A stretch of DNA of 64,000 bases from Gari tellinella (GCA_922989275.2 OV277871.1:61029848-61093847); one strand, 5' to 3'. Shown: positions 1 through 10,773, numbered from the stretch's first letter. Notes: generated by a model from the letters alone, not told the origin. Numbers and translations are program-made.

Positions 1-551
1 TGAAAATTGTTGGAAAAGTTGAGTGTACTCACTCAATGGAGCCCTGTGTAGATCTGGAACATTCATTTAGACACAGCCACTTGCCTGGATAAACACTTAC
101 AGTAGAGAAGACAGTATAAGTTCCTGTTTAAACTAAACTGAATGTTAACACAATTCATTAAAATAAAGAAAATGATAGTATTTTGTAATTTTTAGGGTTA
201 ATTTTATCTGAGTGGTAAACAGTTTGGTTACCCGGCATCTGATCTGGCTTCAAACTGTTTGCAATGAACAAAACAATTTAGTAAAAATGCATTTATTGGG
301 AAAGAATAAAGTCTTCTCAACTGCCAACAGTATTAGGTGAAAAACTTAGGCTAACAGTGTAAATGCAGATGTAGTATTACTATTGTGGCTGAGGGTCCTT
401 TGTTCCCAGAACACAGCTGAATATGTGTCCTTACCATTAGACTTACAATGAGAAGAAACCGTTGCTTATACTATCTCAAAAGGTTAAGAGATTTAATCTT
501 TACCAAAATAAGCGCAGTATATCCTGTATTAAGCTGTAATTCAAAAAATGA
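1..551. other. AT-rich intergenic DNA with one small hairpin
   Basis: I see no coding signal. The only recognisable item is a weak copy of the dispersed hairpin family at about 217-261, where arms beginning AAACAGTTTG and ending CAAACTGTTTGC face each other. Confidence 0.5.
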
Positions 552-746
552 GGAAGCCTGTTTCTAGTTTTGAAGACAGGTGACCACTTAAAGCAGGTTG
601 AAAGTAAAGCAGAATGCGCCTTAAGGCACATTCTGCTTTACTTTCAGCCTGTTTTAAGCTACAATCTGCTAGGATATAGAAAATACCTTTTATGGTGCAT
701 AATCATGAAAAGACGTAAAAAGGCATATTTATGGGGTAATGGGTTT
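552..746 (+). repeat. TTAA MITE family A, left end missing
   Basis: This shares the family interior: a roughly 65-bp palindrome of the form AAAGCAGGTTGAAAGTAAAG ... CTTTACTTTCAGCCTG centred near 623. It ends with the terminal repeat TATGGGGTAATGGG at about 730-743. The left terminal repeat is replaced by unrelated sequence. A 67-codon open frame across it only reflects the palindrome. Confidence 0.75.
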
Positions 747-873
747 GGAGAGCTTTATGATGAACAAAAGTAATGCAGAAATACCCTGCAGAAGATTTCT
801 TCGACATGACTAACTCGTTGAACGCTGCTCATTCTTTAGAAGCAGCATATTTGTGATGAGTACATTTGTCCTA

Positions 874-940
874 TGTAAACAATGTAGATCTAGATCAGAG
901 GGCTCCTAAAAGAGTATTCTGTTCAGGGTCTGCACTGTTT
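874..940. repeat. Dispersed hairpin element
   Basis: Arms with GTAAACAATGTAGATC and GATCAGAGGGCTCC, followed by a degenerate partner ending CAGGGTCTGCACTGTTT. Same layout as the cleaner copies at 15.7, 31.2, 31.5 and 31.95 kb. Confidence 0.45.
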
Positions 941-1078
941 TTTATTTTGCATAAATTGTAAAAGAAATAATGCAAAATGGTGAAAACTGGACTAGATATT
1001 ATAAGAAAATGGAAGTGTTCATTAAAAGTTTCAGTTGTGAATGAAAAGCAACCTCCTATTTAAAGAAAAATTGCAATA

Positions 1079-1283
1079 CAGAGAAACCTCTCTATTGGGA
1101 CCGCTAAAACAGAGGCAAATTGGCCGTATATATAACAGTTGGCAGCTTAAAGCAGGGTGACAGTAAAACAGAAAGCTTTTTAAAGAGCTTTCTGTTTTAC
1201 CGTCACCTTGCTTTTAGCAGTTTCCTGTTGTAAACCTCTAATATGTAACACAATTAAGTGGTCGTAATGGAGAGGTTTCACTC
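1079..1283. mobile_element. TA-flanked pogo/Tc1-like MITE, copy 1
   Basis: Inverted ends CAGAGAAACCTCTC and GAGAGGTTTCACTC enclose an internal palindrome (CAGGGTGACAGTAAAACAG against CTGTTTTACCGTCACC). TA dinucleotides flank both ends. No transposase. Similar copies lie at 2.24, 16.07 and 19.81 kb. Assignment to pogo/Tigger rests on the CAGT...AAACCTC start and the TA target. Confidence 0.7.
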
Positions 1284-1298
1284 TATCCCTTCATTGAA

Positions 1299-1646
1299 CG
1301 ACTGCCCAATACAGGTGTTGACTGCTATGACTGCCTGATACAGGTGTTGACTGCTACGACTGCCTAATATAGGTGTTGACTGCTACGACTGCCTTATACA
1401 GGTGTTAACTGCTACGACTGCCCAATACAGGTGTTGACTGCCTAATACAGGTGTTGACTGCTACGACTGCCTAATACAGGTGATGACTGCCTGATACAGG
1501 TGTTGACTGCTACAACTGCCTAATATAGGTGTTGACTGCTAGGACTGCCTAATACAGGTGTTAACTGCTATGACTGCCTAATACAGGTGTTGACTGCCTA
1601 ATACAGGTGTTGACTGCTACGACTGCCTAATACAGGTGTTGACTGC
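1299..1646 (+). repeat. Minisatellite, 29-bp unit with shorter variants
   Basis: Tandem units built on GACTGCCTAATACAGGTGTT plus GACTGCTAC, giving 29 bp, mixed with units lacking the second block (about 19-20 bp). Roughly a dozen or more units with point differences such as TATAGG for TACAGG. It lies just after the MITE at 1079-1283. Confidence 0.9.
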
Positions 1647-1831
1647 AATACTATTTGTAACGTGGTGGTTTGTATAAACATTGTCCACACATACTTTCAA
1701 ACCAGTTGTAACTCTTTCAACACAAAGTAACTCTTGTGGGTAATTAGATCCCATGTGGATCTTTTTAATTACCAAAACATGAACCAGTCTACTTGGAATT
1801 CTGGGTAGTTCAATACTGGTTTAAATCAGCA

Positions 1832-1864
1832 AACAGTGTAGACCCTGATCAGAGGGCTGTTTTG
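1832..1864. repeat. Half-copy of dispersed hairpin
   Basis: Contains AAACAGTGTAGACCCTGATC followed by AGAGGGCT, one arm of the hairpin family. The other arm is not recognisable. Confidence 0.4.
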
Positions 1865-2241
1865 AAATGTATTGAGTATATTTTAAACAGGTCCATGGTG
1901 TAGAAAGAGTTCTCATCTTGTACAATTAATTCTTGATGGCCTAGAGAGTGCCACTCAATGACTAAGAGAGAAGTAAAGGAGATCATTATAGATCTACACT
2001 CAAATTCAGATGTCTCAAACAGAGCATAATTATGCGAGTTTGAGATATCTAAGTTTGATTGTAGGATTTGGAGGAAACTTGAGTACCCAAAGTGTCCATC
2101 TTATAAGGTTTGTATTGGTAAAAAACAACAATAAGTACAGACACGATCAATCTCTATGACATTGTACTGAATTGAGACTTTACATTTCCGTGGTATATAC
2201 TAGAGCACGCATGTTATAGACTTGTTAAGATGCAAACTGCA

Positions 2242-2405
2242 CAGTAAACCACTCTATAATGACCACTAAATTGTGTTAAGATGAAGGTTTAAAAGACAGG
2301 TGACTGCTTAATGTAAAGAGAACGTCTACTTGCTGTATGCTGTCACTTGTGTTTTATACAATAAATTAGGCTTCTTTTTGGTGGTCATAATAGAAAGGGT
2401 TTACT
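2242..2405. mobile_element. TA-flanked pogo/Tc1-like MITE, copy 2
   Basis: Starts with CAGTAAACCACTCTATAATG and ends with the mirrored AAGGGTTTACTG followed by TA. The interior carries AGACAGGTGACTGCTTAA, as in the copy at 19.8 kb, and a diverged partner arm. Left TA has mutated to CA. Confidence 0.65.
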
Positions 2406-2495
2406 GTATCTAAAAAGAGTGCATTGATACATGGAACCATTGTACAGGTAGGCTATAAACCCTTTGTTTATAGCCGGCGCTACCAAAATTTAAGT

Positions 2496-2716
2496 TGGGA
2501 TGATCGCTAAAAGCAGGTTGAAAGTAAGCAGAAATCCCAACAAGTGCTTTCTGTTGTACCTTTATCATACACTAATCTGCAATCTGTTAATGGTAACTCC
2601 TTAGCCTGTTGCTAGTTTAAGACCAGGTGACTATTTGAAGCAGGTAGAAAGTAAAGCAGAATGGGAATTACTTTCAGCCTGTATTTAGCTACCATATGCT
2701 AGGATACAGACCTGAA
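2496..2716 (+). repeat. Two partial copies of TTAA MITE family A
   Basis: 2496-2590 carries TAAAAGCAGGTTGAAAGTAA and a degenerate partner. 2597-2716 carries the AGCCTGTTGCTAGTTT head, the AAAGCAGAAT block and the CTAGGATACAG tail motif. Both lack intact terminal repeats. Confidence 0.5.
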
Positions 2717-2877
2717 AAAAAGATTAGTTACTGGTATTTAAAGACATGTAACAGCTTAAAGCAAGCTAAAAAGCAGAAAGCTTTTACAGGATCAGAGTAT
2801 AATGGCTTCTCTGCTAGTATGCTAAGAGTTTACTCTTTGCTTGCTAGCGGCAGATATGTCCAACAGTGAAAATCTTT

Positions 2878-2943
2878 GCAAACAGTGTGGACCCAGATGA
2901 GACATGGCGTAACACAGCATATATCAGGATCCATACTGTTTGT
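2878..2943. repeat. Dispersed hairpin element
   Basis: Outer arms GCAAACAGTGTGGACCC and CAGGATCCATACTGTTTG. The centre is degenerate. Confidence 0.5.
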
Positions 2944-3139
2944 CACTCATACCTTGTTTTGAAAAGAAATTTAGAAAATTCTATTTTTAAAACAGTAGCA
3001 GACATCAATCTTTTCTGACAAAACAATTACCCAGCTTGCAAAGAGTTAATGAAGCATGAAGGTGTCTGCTTAATACAAGACCAAATTAAAACAGAAAACT
3101 GCTATAGGAAATGTCTGCTTTATTCTGGGCCTGCATTAA

Positions 3140-3389
3140 TCCTTTACCTTATAGCCTATTTCTTGTTTTGAAGACAGGTGTTCATTTAAGCAGAAGGTAA
3201 CTTAATAACTTAAAACAGGCTTAAAGTAAAGCAGAATGTGCTGTAAGGCAATAAAAACAGACTGAAAGTGAAGCACTCTAAGCAGACTGAAAGTAAAGCA
3301 AAATGCACCTTAAGACGTTTTATGCGTTTCTTTCAACCTGCTTCATGTGATCTCTCTTCACAACTAGGAACAGGCTATGGACTAATGGG
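3140..3389. mobile_element. TTAA MITE family A, composite copy
   Basis: TTAA at 3136-3139 and 3390-3393. The left end reads CCTTTACCTTATAGCC and the right end GGCTATGGACTAATGGG, so both ends carry the head side of the family. The middle holds repeated AAAGCAGACTGAAAGTAAAG blocks. This suggests an inverted or rearranged dimer. Confidence 0.6.
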
Positions 3390-3691
3390 TTAACACAAAC
3401 TTGAGTACATCTCAAATAAAAGCCTACCTGAGAGGGGATATGTTTGTAGGCATGAGTTATATTTATGCACAACTTGTAAAACAAGGTTGGTATTGAAGTG
3501 AAGCTATCAGTATTTGTAAGTTAGGTATTTCTCAGTTTCTTTCAATTTCACTGAACACTTTTATTTATTTCATCTCCATCATTTTGTACTTTTCTTAGTT
3601 GTGTTAGTCAAACCATAGTCAAACCAATCAGCTGTTTTGACAATAAATATTGACATGGAAAAGTAGAATTGTTGTTGTATCTTTCCTTTTT

Positions 3692-3760
3692 AGCTCACCT
3701 GGCACGAAGTGCCAAGGTGAGCTTTTAGGATCTCTGGATGTCCGTCGTCTGTCCATGCTC
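3692..3760 (+). repeat. Hairpin-headed dispersed repeat (AGCTCACCT head)
   Basis: AGCTCACCTGGCACGAAGTG then CCAAGGTGAGCT forms a stem, and is followed by GTCCGTCGTCTGTCC. The same plan (hairpin, then a GTCC/GTCT-rich stretch) is seen at 20.59, 21.18, 23.03 and 27.43 kb. The downstream body here has decayed. Confidence 0.55.
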
Positions 3761-4029
3761 ATAAAAAAAATAGTTACGTGGCTAAAATTGGCTTCCATAA
3801 CCAGACACATAATGGAAAAACATTAATCTGGCAGTTTCTTGTAACATTAACCTGGCCATTTCTTGTGACATTAACTTGGCCAGTTGTGGGACATATGGTT
3901 AGGGGTAGGGTTAGCCTCCAGATCATTCTATAACAAAGTTAAATTTCATTTATGTGGCTAACCGCACTCATTTTAACCACTTAAAAGAGGTACAATAAAG
4001 AAGGAGATGGCCACTTAAAGGTCAAGTCC

Positions 4030-4247
4030 AGAGGTCAGATAACTTTTTTTTCTTTTTTTATCATTGAATAGGCCGTGTTTTTTTATTCCGAAATCACCCT
4101 TGACCAGCGTCATATCGCACGCAGAAAATGCCATATTGTTGTTGTTGTGTTTGTAGATTCCTCCGTTGACTTGTCGGAGCACCCAGGACTTGGTACGTCC
4201 TGGTAATTATGGCGTTCTCACTAATAAAGTTCAGAGAATCAGATGAA
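4030..4247. other. Unannotated stretch before the 260-bp repeats
   Basis: Homopolymer-T rich at its left side. No open frame, hairpin or known repeat motif was recognised. Confidence 0.3.
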
Positions 4248-4855
4248 GCAAATAAGTTCAAAGAGCCTTATGCCAAGGCTTACGGGTCCGTGTATTAGCG
4301 GCCAGAAATCACATGTTAATATTAGCTTCACACACGTCTGCCTTGGCTACGAATTATAGCTGAAAACTAATATTGCATGCACATGTATAGTCTATTCTTA
4401 GGGCTCACAAAAGAAACACGTCCGTTCAGCAGGTATGGCAAGAAAACACCTGGAACTAAGTGGAAGTCCTACCTGACTTCTTAAGTCTATTATAGTTCAA
4501 AATTAAACAAATAAGTTCAAAGAGCCTTGTGCCAAGGCTTACAGGTCCATGTAATGGCGGCCAGAACGCTCATGTTAATGCTAGCTTCACATACGTCTGT
4601 GTCTAATGCACTACGAATTATAGCTGAAAACTAGCACCGCATGCTAACATGTATAGTCTATTCTTAGGGCTCACAAAAACACGTCCGTTCAGCAGGTATG
4701 GCGAGAAGAAACCTGGAACTTAGTGGAAGTCTGTCTTAACTTCTTAAAAATTGCAAAAGTCTGGTCTATTCTTAGGGCTCACAGAAAAACATGTCTGTTC
4801 AGCAGGAATGGAGCGAAAATACATGGAGGCGTGGAGCTCAGAGGAAGTCTAACTT
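4248..4855 (+). repeat. Tandem duplication, 260-bp unit, about 2.4 copies
   Basis: AAGTTCAAAGAGCC recurs at about 4254 and 4514. GTCTATTCTTAGGGCTCAC recurs at about 4391, 4658 and 4765. Units differ by about 15 per cent by eye. No coding frame runs through them. Confidence 0.8.
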
Positions 4856-5700
4856 AATCTTAGAGAATGCGGACTACTCCTCCGGCTTTTGTGAGTTCTG
4901 AGGGCATTTCGAGCAATAAAAATGAGTGAAAAAGAAAAATACCAACATCATTTAAAATCTATATGTTAAATTCGACTCCCAATAACATAAATATTACCCC
5001 CTCTGATTGGTTTAAGCACTCTTACTCTAGAGGGGTCCGGGGGCATGCTCCCCCGGGAAATTTTTAATCCTAGATGGTCTCTGGTGCGTTCTGAGGGCAT
5101 TTCCCGCATTCAAAGACTATGTTAAAGTTTGACTCAAAATAACAAATTATTGGTTCTTTGATAATGTTTTTTTTCTGACAGCTTCTCTTCAAGCCTTTGC
5201 TCTCTACCCCCTGCCCCCTACGATTTTTATTGCAGTTTTGGACTTTTCAATTTTTCTATTTTTTAGGACAATGTGTACGCAGTTGCGTTTTTTGCGTACA
5301 GGTAGCTACGCGCCTGGCTTAAATCAAGACAAAAGTAATGCAGAAATCAGCTATGCCCATACATTAAGCAATATTAATTTCTATTGGAATATCCCGTGCC
5401 TTATCCTTGATAGAATGTGTTATTTAAAATCATTTAAAAAATTTCGTCTGGGTGTATATATGGTTTAGACACTGATCTGATGTTAGAATTAACCAAGAAG
5501 CAATGCTTTAATAAGAAACGGTAGATCTCTAGCGCCACGTGCAAATGACTTTAATCTGGTGCGAAAAGTTGATTGGCAATTACTCGACTTGTTATATCTG
5601 CACTGGTGCTAAACTGTTAAAACAACAAACCAATTAATGTAATCATCATAGGCAAACGTACACTGGAATGTATTGCTGCAGTGATCAAACATGTGTCGAA
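4856..5700. other. Intergenic DNA with small duplicated motif and GC hairpin
   Basis: GTTCTGAGGGCATTTC occurs at about 4893 and 5087. A stem CCGGGGG...CCCCCGG sits at about 5037-5056 and is followed by AAATTTTTAATCC. An open frame of 76 codons from 5238 begins within a T-rich stretch and shows no recognisable protein. Confidence 0.4.
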
Positions 5701-5709
5701 CAGTTTGGA

Positions 5710-5897
5710 TACTGATACGAACTTATCTTATAGCGCGAAGCCTAATGACCATGGTCTACAGGGTTAATCGGTCTACAGTTTGCACCATAAGGTAAATATG
5801 TACACAGCTAGATGATAAACATTTAATTTGTTAACAGTGTAGACCCGGACCAAATTTTAAGGGCTTCCGACAGTGTTTGATTTCTCTATAGATTAAT
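5710..5897 (+). repeat. Local repeat unit, left copy
   Basis: The segment with TCTTATAGCGC, TAATGACCATGGT, AATTTGTTAACAGTGTAGAC and CTCTATAGATTAAT is repeated at about 8283-8450, and its tail again to about 8545. The foldback element splits this repeat after ATAGATTAAT. Confidence 0.75.
5888..5897. other. Target-site duplication of the foldback element, left
   Basis: ATAGATTAAT here and at 8237-8246. The paralogous uninterrupted site at 8446-8455 carries one copy in the context CTCT-ATAGATTAAT-ACACTG. Confidence 0.85.
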
Positions 5898-5908
5898 GGG
5901 TGCCGCTC

Positions 5909-6058
5909 AAAATCCCCTTGGTCAAAATCCCCTTGGTCCAAAACTAACAGGGTAGTCAAAATCCCCTTGGTCAGATTTACAGGGTAGTCAAAATCCCCTT
6001 GATCAAAATTACAGGGTAGTCAAAATCCCCTTGAGGGGTACTCAAAATCCCCTTGGTC
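5909..6058 (+). repeat. Left subterminal repeat array of foldback element
   Basis: Six or so copies of TCAAAATCCCCTTG spaced by variants of GTCAGATTTACAGGGTAG. Confidence 0.9.
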
Positions 6059-6088
6059 AGTGAAATAATTTGTTTACTGGTAACATAA

Positions 6089-6163
6089 CCCATTACCCCA
6101 TAGCCTATTTTGGAGTATTTTATGGGGTAACGGGTAAAGCGATTGTTTTTATGGGGTAGTGGG
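6089..6163. mobile_element. Minimal TTAA MITE family A remnant nested in the foldback element
   Basis: CCCATTACCCCATA at 6089-6102 faces TATGGGGTAACGGG at 6121-6134, and a third terminal repeat TATGGGGTAGTGGG follows at 6150-6163. Almost all of the internal sequence is missing. Confidence 0.65.
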
Positions 6164-6329
6164 TTTATGTAAGGATGCAAAGATACAAAGAAGACAAATT
6201 CAGAAACACATTCCTTATTGCTGTGACAAATATTTACCAAACTGTAAAGTTGAAATTTTAAAGTATGTACTGATTATCTAATTCAAAGGCATCACCTTTA
6301 AATGGTGTTAAAACTTTTTAAAAAGTTGT

Positions 6330-7600
6330 TTGCTTAGATACTAAAATGGTGACTGAATTATTCTGGGGATTTATCAGAATCAAAACTTAGTAAAAAAAAA
6401 CAGATAAATGTTTGGATACTAAACCTGATTTCTGAATTATTCTGAAGATTTATCAGGATCCAAAATTAGTAAAAATTCAAATAAATGCTAAGATATTTAA
6501 AAACAATTTCTGATGTTTTTCCCTGAATTGATCAAGATCCTAACTTGGTAAAATACAGATAAATGCTTGGATACAAAAAAATGGTTTCTGAATTATTCTA
6601 GACATTGATCAGGATCCAAATTTTGTAAACTTTCAGATAAATGATTGAATACTAAAAATGGTTTCTGAAGATTGATCAGGATCCAAACTTAGATAATATA
6701 CAAATTAATGCTTGGATATGTAAAATGGTTTCAAAGTTTAGTGAATTTATCAGGATCCAAATATTGTAAAAAAAAAGATTTGATGCTAAAATAGATTCAG
6801 AATAGTTCTGGGGAATGATCAGGATCCAAACGTGATCAATGGTTGGATTTTGTAAAATGATTTGTGAATTATTCTAGGGGATTTATCAAATACAGAATAT
6901 AAATAAATGATCAGGATCCAAACTTGGTAAAATACATATAAAAGCTATGATGTTGAAACTGGTTACTGAATTAATCTGAAGATTGACCAGGATGCAAACT
7001 TGATAAAATACACAAAAATGCTTGGATATTTAAACTGGTGCCTGAAATATTCTGAATCTTGATCAGGTTCAAAACTTGATAAAATACGAAAAAATATTTG
7101 GATATTGAGACTGGTTTCTGAATTTTTCTGAAGATTGATCAGGATCCAAACTTGTTAAAATTCAAACACATATTTGATTATTGAGACTTTTTTCTGAAGT
7201 ATTCTGAAGATTGATAGGGATCCAAACTTGTTAAACTTTCAACAAATATTTGGCTATTGAGACTGGTTTCTGAAGTATTCTGAAAATTGATCAGGATCCA
7301 AACTTGTTAAAAAAACAAACAAATATTTGGATATTGTAACCGGTTCTTGAATTATTCTGAAGACTGATCAGGATCCAAACTTGTTAAACTTTAAACAAAT
7401 ATTTGGCTATTGAGACTGGTTTCTGAAGTATTCTGAAAAGTGATCAGGTTCCAAACTTGTTAAAATACAAGCAAATATTTGGGTATTGAGACTGTTTTCT
7501 GAATTATTCTGAAGATTGATCAGGATCCAAACTTTGTAAAATACAAATAAGTGCTTGCACATTTTAAATGATTTCTGAAATATTCTGGGGATTGATCAGG
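6330..7600 (+). repeat. Tandem array, about 76-bp unit, about 16 copies
   Basis: Units contain TTGATCAGGATCCAAACTTG and GGTTTCTGAATTATTCTGAA. The spacing of TGATCAGG over the last eight units is 75-77 bp. Units toward the left are more diverged. Stops in all frames make coding unlikely. It fills the centre of the foldback element. Confidence 0.9.
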
Positions 7601-8027
7601 TCCAATAAATGTTTTTACAATAATGTCTACAGCAACAAAAAGGCAGACAGCAATATATAAGCAAACAATAGATTGGCTGTAGAGGTGTGACTCTGCTAGT
7701 GAAACACATTTTGTTGATTTGTTAATCTATTGTATAACTTATGTTATCAGTGTACTCCTGTCAACATTTTGTGAGTTGAGAAGCAAAATATCTTTTTTTG
7801 GGCATGTAAATCATTGACCCATATATCATCTACTCAATTATTCATATATAACAGATTCACTCTAGTGCCTTCTAAGGAAATGTGTCAAGAAAAAAAAGAA
7901 CTGGTTCTTTATCCTTAAAATAACACCAAGGCTACATAATATTGTTAACACAACAAATAAAGTTTGACATGGTTTTACAAGCAATATACAATAATATTTA
8001 CATCAAATATATGGTATAACATTCTGG

Positions 8028-8229
8028 ACCAAGGGGATTTTGACTACCCCTCAAGGGGATTTTGACTACCCTGTAATTTTGATCAAGGGGATTTTGACTA
8101 CCTTGTAATTTTCACCAAGGGGATTTTGACTACCTTGTAATTTTCATCAAGGGGATTTTGACTACCCTGTAAATTTCACCAAGGGGATTTTGACTACCCT
8201 GTCAGTTTTGGACCAAGGGGATTTTGACA
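8028..8229 (-). repeat. Right subterminal repeat array of foldback element
   Basis: Seven copies of CAAGGGGATTTTGACTACC with variable spacers, the reverse complement of the left array. Confidence 0.9.
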
Positions 8230-8236
8230 TACACTC

Positions 8237-8550
8237 ATAGATTAATACATTGTTTATCAATTTATCATTTTGCACGATTTTACTGTGTACCTTATATCTT
8301 ATAGCGCCGAAGTCTAATGACCATGGTTTACACTGTATGACAGTTCGCATCATAATGTAAATATGTATACAGATGATAAACATTTAATTTGTTAACAGTG
8401 TAGACTCCGACCAAAGGGCTCCCGACAGTGTTTGAATTCTCTATAGATTAATACACTGTTTGTCATGTTGCACGATATTACTTAGTAGCCTACCTGATAT
8501 CTTATAGCGCCGAAGCCTAATGATCAGGGTCTACTCTGTTTTAAATTAAA
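8237..8550 (+). repeat. Local repeat, right copies, with empty-site paralogue
   Basis: Starts with the second ATAGATTAAT, repeats the 5710-5897 unit, and repeats ATAGATTAAT again at 8446-8455, continuing ACACTGTTTGTCATGTTGCACG as the right flank does (ACATTGTTTATC...TTGCACG). This shows what the locus looked like before insertion. Confidence 0.8.
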
Positions 8551-8861
8551 GTTTGCCCTTAGAGATCGAAAATATTAGAAAAGAACAGTTTTTATATTAA
8601 TATCCAGGTGCCACCATTATTCGAACACCTAAGCATCTTCCAGTCAATTACAAATTTCTATGTGAATAAAAGTTGTTTTTTACATAGGTACTGGATAAAC
8701 TTGTTATTTTCAACTTATAATACGATATTATCAATAAGGTTTGACCTGACGGTCATCACTTTCCGTCAGCTTTCGTTGGTACAATCGGTGGTACAATCGG
8801 GAGTTTCCGGATACTTTATTGATATATACCTTAGCCGATACCAAAAGTCACTGTGTTGCAA

Positions 8862-8929
8862 TAGCTGAATGGATAGCGTTAATGACTCGTTGTGGAAGGG
8901 TCATGGGTTCGATTCTCGGTACTGTTTTG
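8862..8929 (+). repeat. tRNA-like sequence
   Basis: Has an A-box-like TAGCTGAATGGATAGCG and a B-box GGGTTCGATTC at tRNA spacing. Acceptor-stem pairing is poor, so I do not call a functional tRNA. AAGGTTTGACCTGACGG lies about 115 bp upstream, as it does for the oppositely oriented tRNA-like sequence at 9281-9345. Confidence 0.45.
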
Positions 8930-9280
8930 TAAACTTCGGCTGTAAATATTTTTTAAATAGTAAAAAATTAAAAGTTTAGTATGCCTTAAACGATACTAAA
9001 ATAAATCAGTCAGCAATTTTTTTGAAAAACGGCCTGCTGCCTGATGCCTTTTGATGCTTGACGAAATACAAAAGTAACGCATAGTGCTTTCTGGGAGTGT
9101 TTTGCATAACGTGGTGTTCTTTGGACCAGTTTTCTAGCCAAGTTTTTCCTAGGCAAGTAGCACTGTACTCTATTTCATATACATGTACATGCAATTGCGT
9201 GAATGTCATGGTTTGCATGCGTCTATCCGCATTTTTAAAAAAAATACATGTACATATTCAATAAATAATACAAAACTCTA

Positions 9281-9345
9281 CCGGGGATCGAACCCAATAC
9301 CCTTACCTTGGTAGCGCGGCGACCTTACCACTGAGCCATCACCGA
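9281..9345 (-). repeat. tRNA-like sequence
   Basis: On the minus strand: A-box TGGCTCAGTGGTAAGG and B-box GGGTTCGATCCC, with a T-run shortly downstream that could end pol III transcription. AAGGTTTGACCTGACGG lies about 125 bp upstream on the same strand (9472-9489 on +). Confidence 0.5.
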
Positions 9346-9639
9346 CTGCATTTATCTATAACCGATAACACTATTCCAGTTCGAGTCACCGTTGAATTGT
9401 CTATTCTCAATACACTGTAGTTGTTTTCGGAAGCTAACGAATAACTTACGGAAAAAGACGGAATATGCATGAACCGTCAGGTCAAACCTTATCGACAATA
9501 GGTAAGTTATTGCAACTAAAATTGGTTCTCTAGAAATGTAAATAAAGCAAAGTGGCCCGCTTACCTCATTCTCAGTGGAATGCCAACCTAAATTCGAACA
9601 GCAGGTTTGACACCACAAATTTTTTACTATATGTAGCCC

Positions 9640-10440
9640 AGGGTAAGTGTTTGTTCATAAAATGTCAGATAAAACATATAACAAGTGTCTGTAACCTCAT
9701 AAAAAGTAAATGTCAACTTTTTTACAAGTAATTTACAGTAGTTTAGACATAAGGTATCAATTGTTAATGGCTACAGACAGGGCATTTATGATGATTAGAA
9801 GGGTCTCCCTTTTGATGTGAAATGCATCTAAAACAAAGAAGAAATTTCTTAAAAGTTGTTGAACATATTTTTCTAAAATAAAACTAGTGTACTGGAACCT
9901 GTTAGATAAACAAATATTTTGTTTATTCCCTGTTATTTCTTATATGAAACACAATTAGGAAATAAAAAAGTTAAAAAAGTGATAAGGACCCCTAGTTTGA
10001 GATTGATCAAATTTAGTGGTCTGAACCCTCAATATTATTTATCCGGATCAATAGGAATGAGGTAAATGTAAAAAGTTTTGCAGCCGATACACCACTGGTC
10101 ATTTTTGATAACAGAAAATGTAGTTTGTGGCTAAATTATGCACTGGGAAATTTGGGATTAGATGTAAATACAATATTTATAGTCAGATAAGTTCAACAAA
10201 TGCCCTTTCACTTATTTACTGATCTTTTTTGCCGATTTTGTGTTCTTGACATTTCTACCGGTGTTACTGTCAAAATGTCACGCGCGGTTATGCAAATTTG
10301 TTTGTATCCATAGATGTCACGCGAAATGATTCAGGTGTTCGATTTTTGGTTGTGTTCGAATAACGGTTGTAAAAGGATACTATTTTAATTCCCTATCTGG
10401 AATATCGTTGTATTTATTGTATAATTAAATAAGTATGCAA
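9640..10440. other. AT-rich intergenic DNA
   Basis: Nothing recognised apart from scattered A/T runs. Confidence 0.3.
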
Positions 10441-10442
10441 AA

Positions 10443-10575
10443 CCTTTTTGACGAGTTGACTACCCTTTTGTACGATAATTCCTTTTTGACGAGTTGACTA
10501 CCCTTTTGTACTATAATTCCTTTTTGACGAGTTGACTACCCCTTTTGTACTATAATTCCTTTTTGACGAGTTTGC
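10443..10575 (+). repeat. Minisatellite, 38-bp unit, 3.4 copies
   Basis: CCTTTTTGACGAGTTGACTA recurs at 10443, 10481, 10519 and 10558. The core TTGACTACCC plus TGTA/ATAATT resembles the foldback subterminal unit. Confidence 0.9.
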
Positions 10576-10604
10576 ACTTTGACGAATTGTCCATCACCCT
10601 CCAG

Positions 10605-10773
10605 ATAAGAGGGAGTAAACTGCACAAATCAAGCACTTTCTCACTTATCTAAGCATCAACTACTATGGTGATACTACTCTTCGAGACGATTCTAATGAGT
10701 AGTGACACCATAGGGTTTAAAACAGAAATAAAGATTTTAGTTTTTGAAATACCCCCCTTATCTGGAGCCCTGT
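10605..10773. mobile_element. hAT-like palindromic MITE, copy 1
   Basis: Inverted ends CCCTCCAGATAAGAGGGAG and CCCCTTATCTGGAGCCCTG. The interior stem CTATGGTG...CACCATAG contains CGATTCTAATGAGTAGTG, as at 26.8 kb. Superfamily is a guess. Confidence 0.55.

Larger units (their letters stand above)
5898..8236. mobile_element. Foldback-like non-autonomous transposon, 2,339 bp
   Basis: Ends are inverted. The left begins GGGTGCCGCTCAAAATCCCC. The right, read on the other strand, begins GAGTGTATGTCAAAATCCCC. Each terminal region is a tandem array of about 30-bp units built on AGTCAAAATCCCCTTG (left 5909-6058, right 8028-8229, opposite orientation). Between them lie a 76-bp tandem array (about 6330-7600) and unique AT-rich DNA. 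No transposase is encoded. The 10-bp target duplication is typical of Mutator-like and foldback elements. Superfamily assignment is inference. Confidence 0.85.

Noticed and set aside
8862..9345. Functional tRNA genes
   Set aside because: A- and B-boxes are present, but acceptor and anticodon stems do not pair properly.
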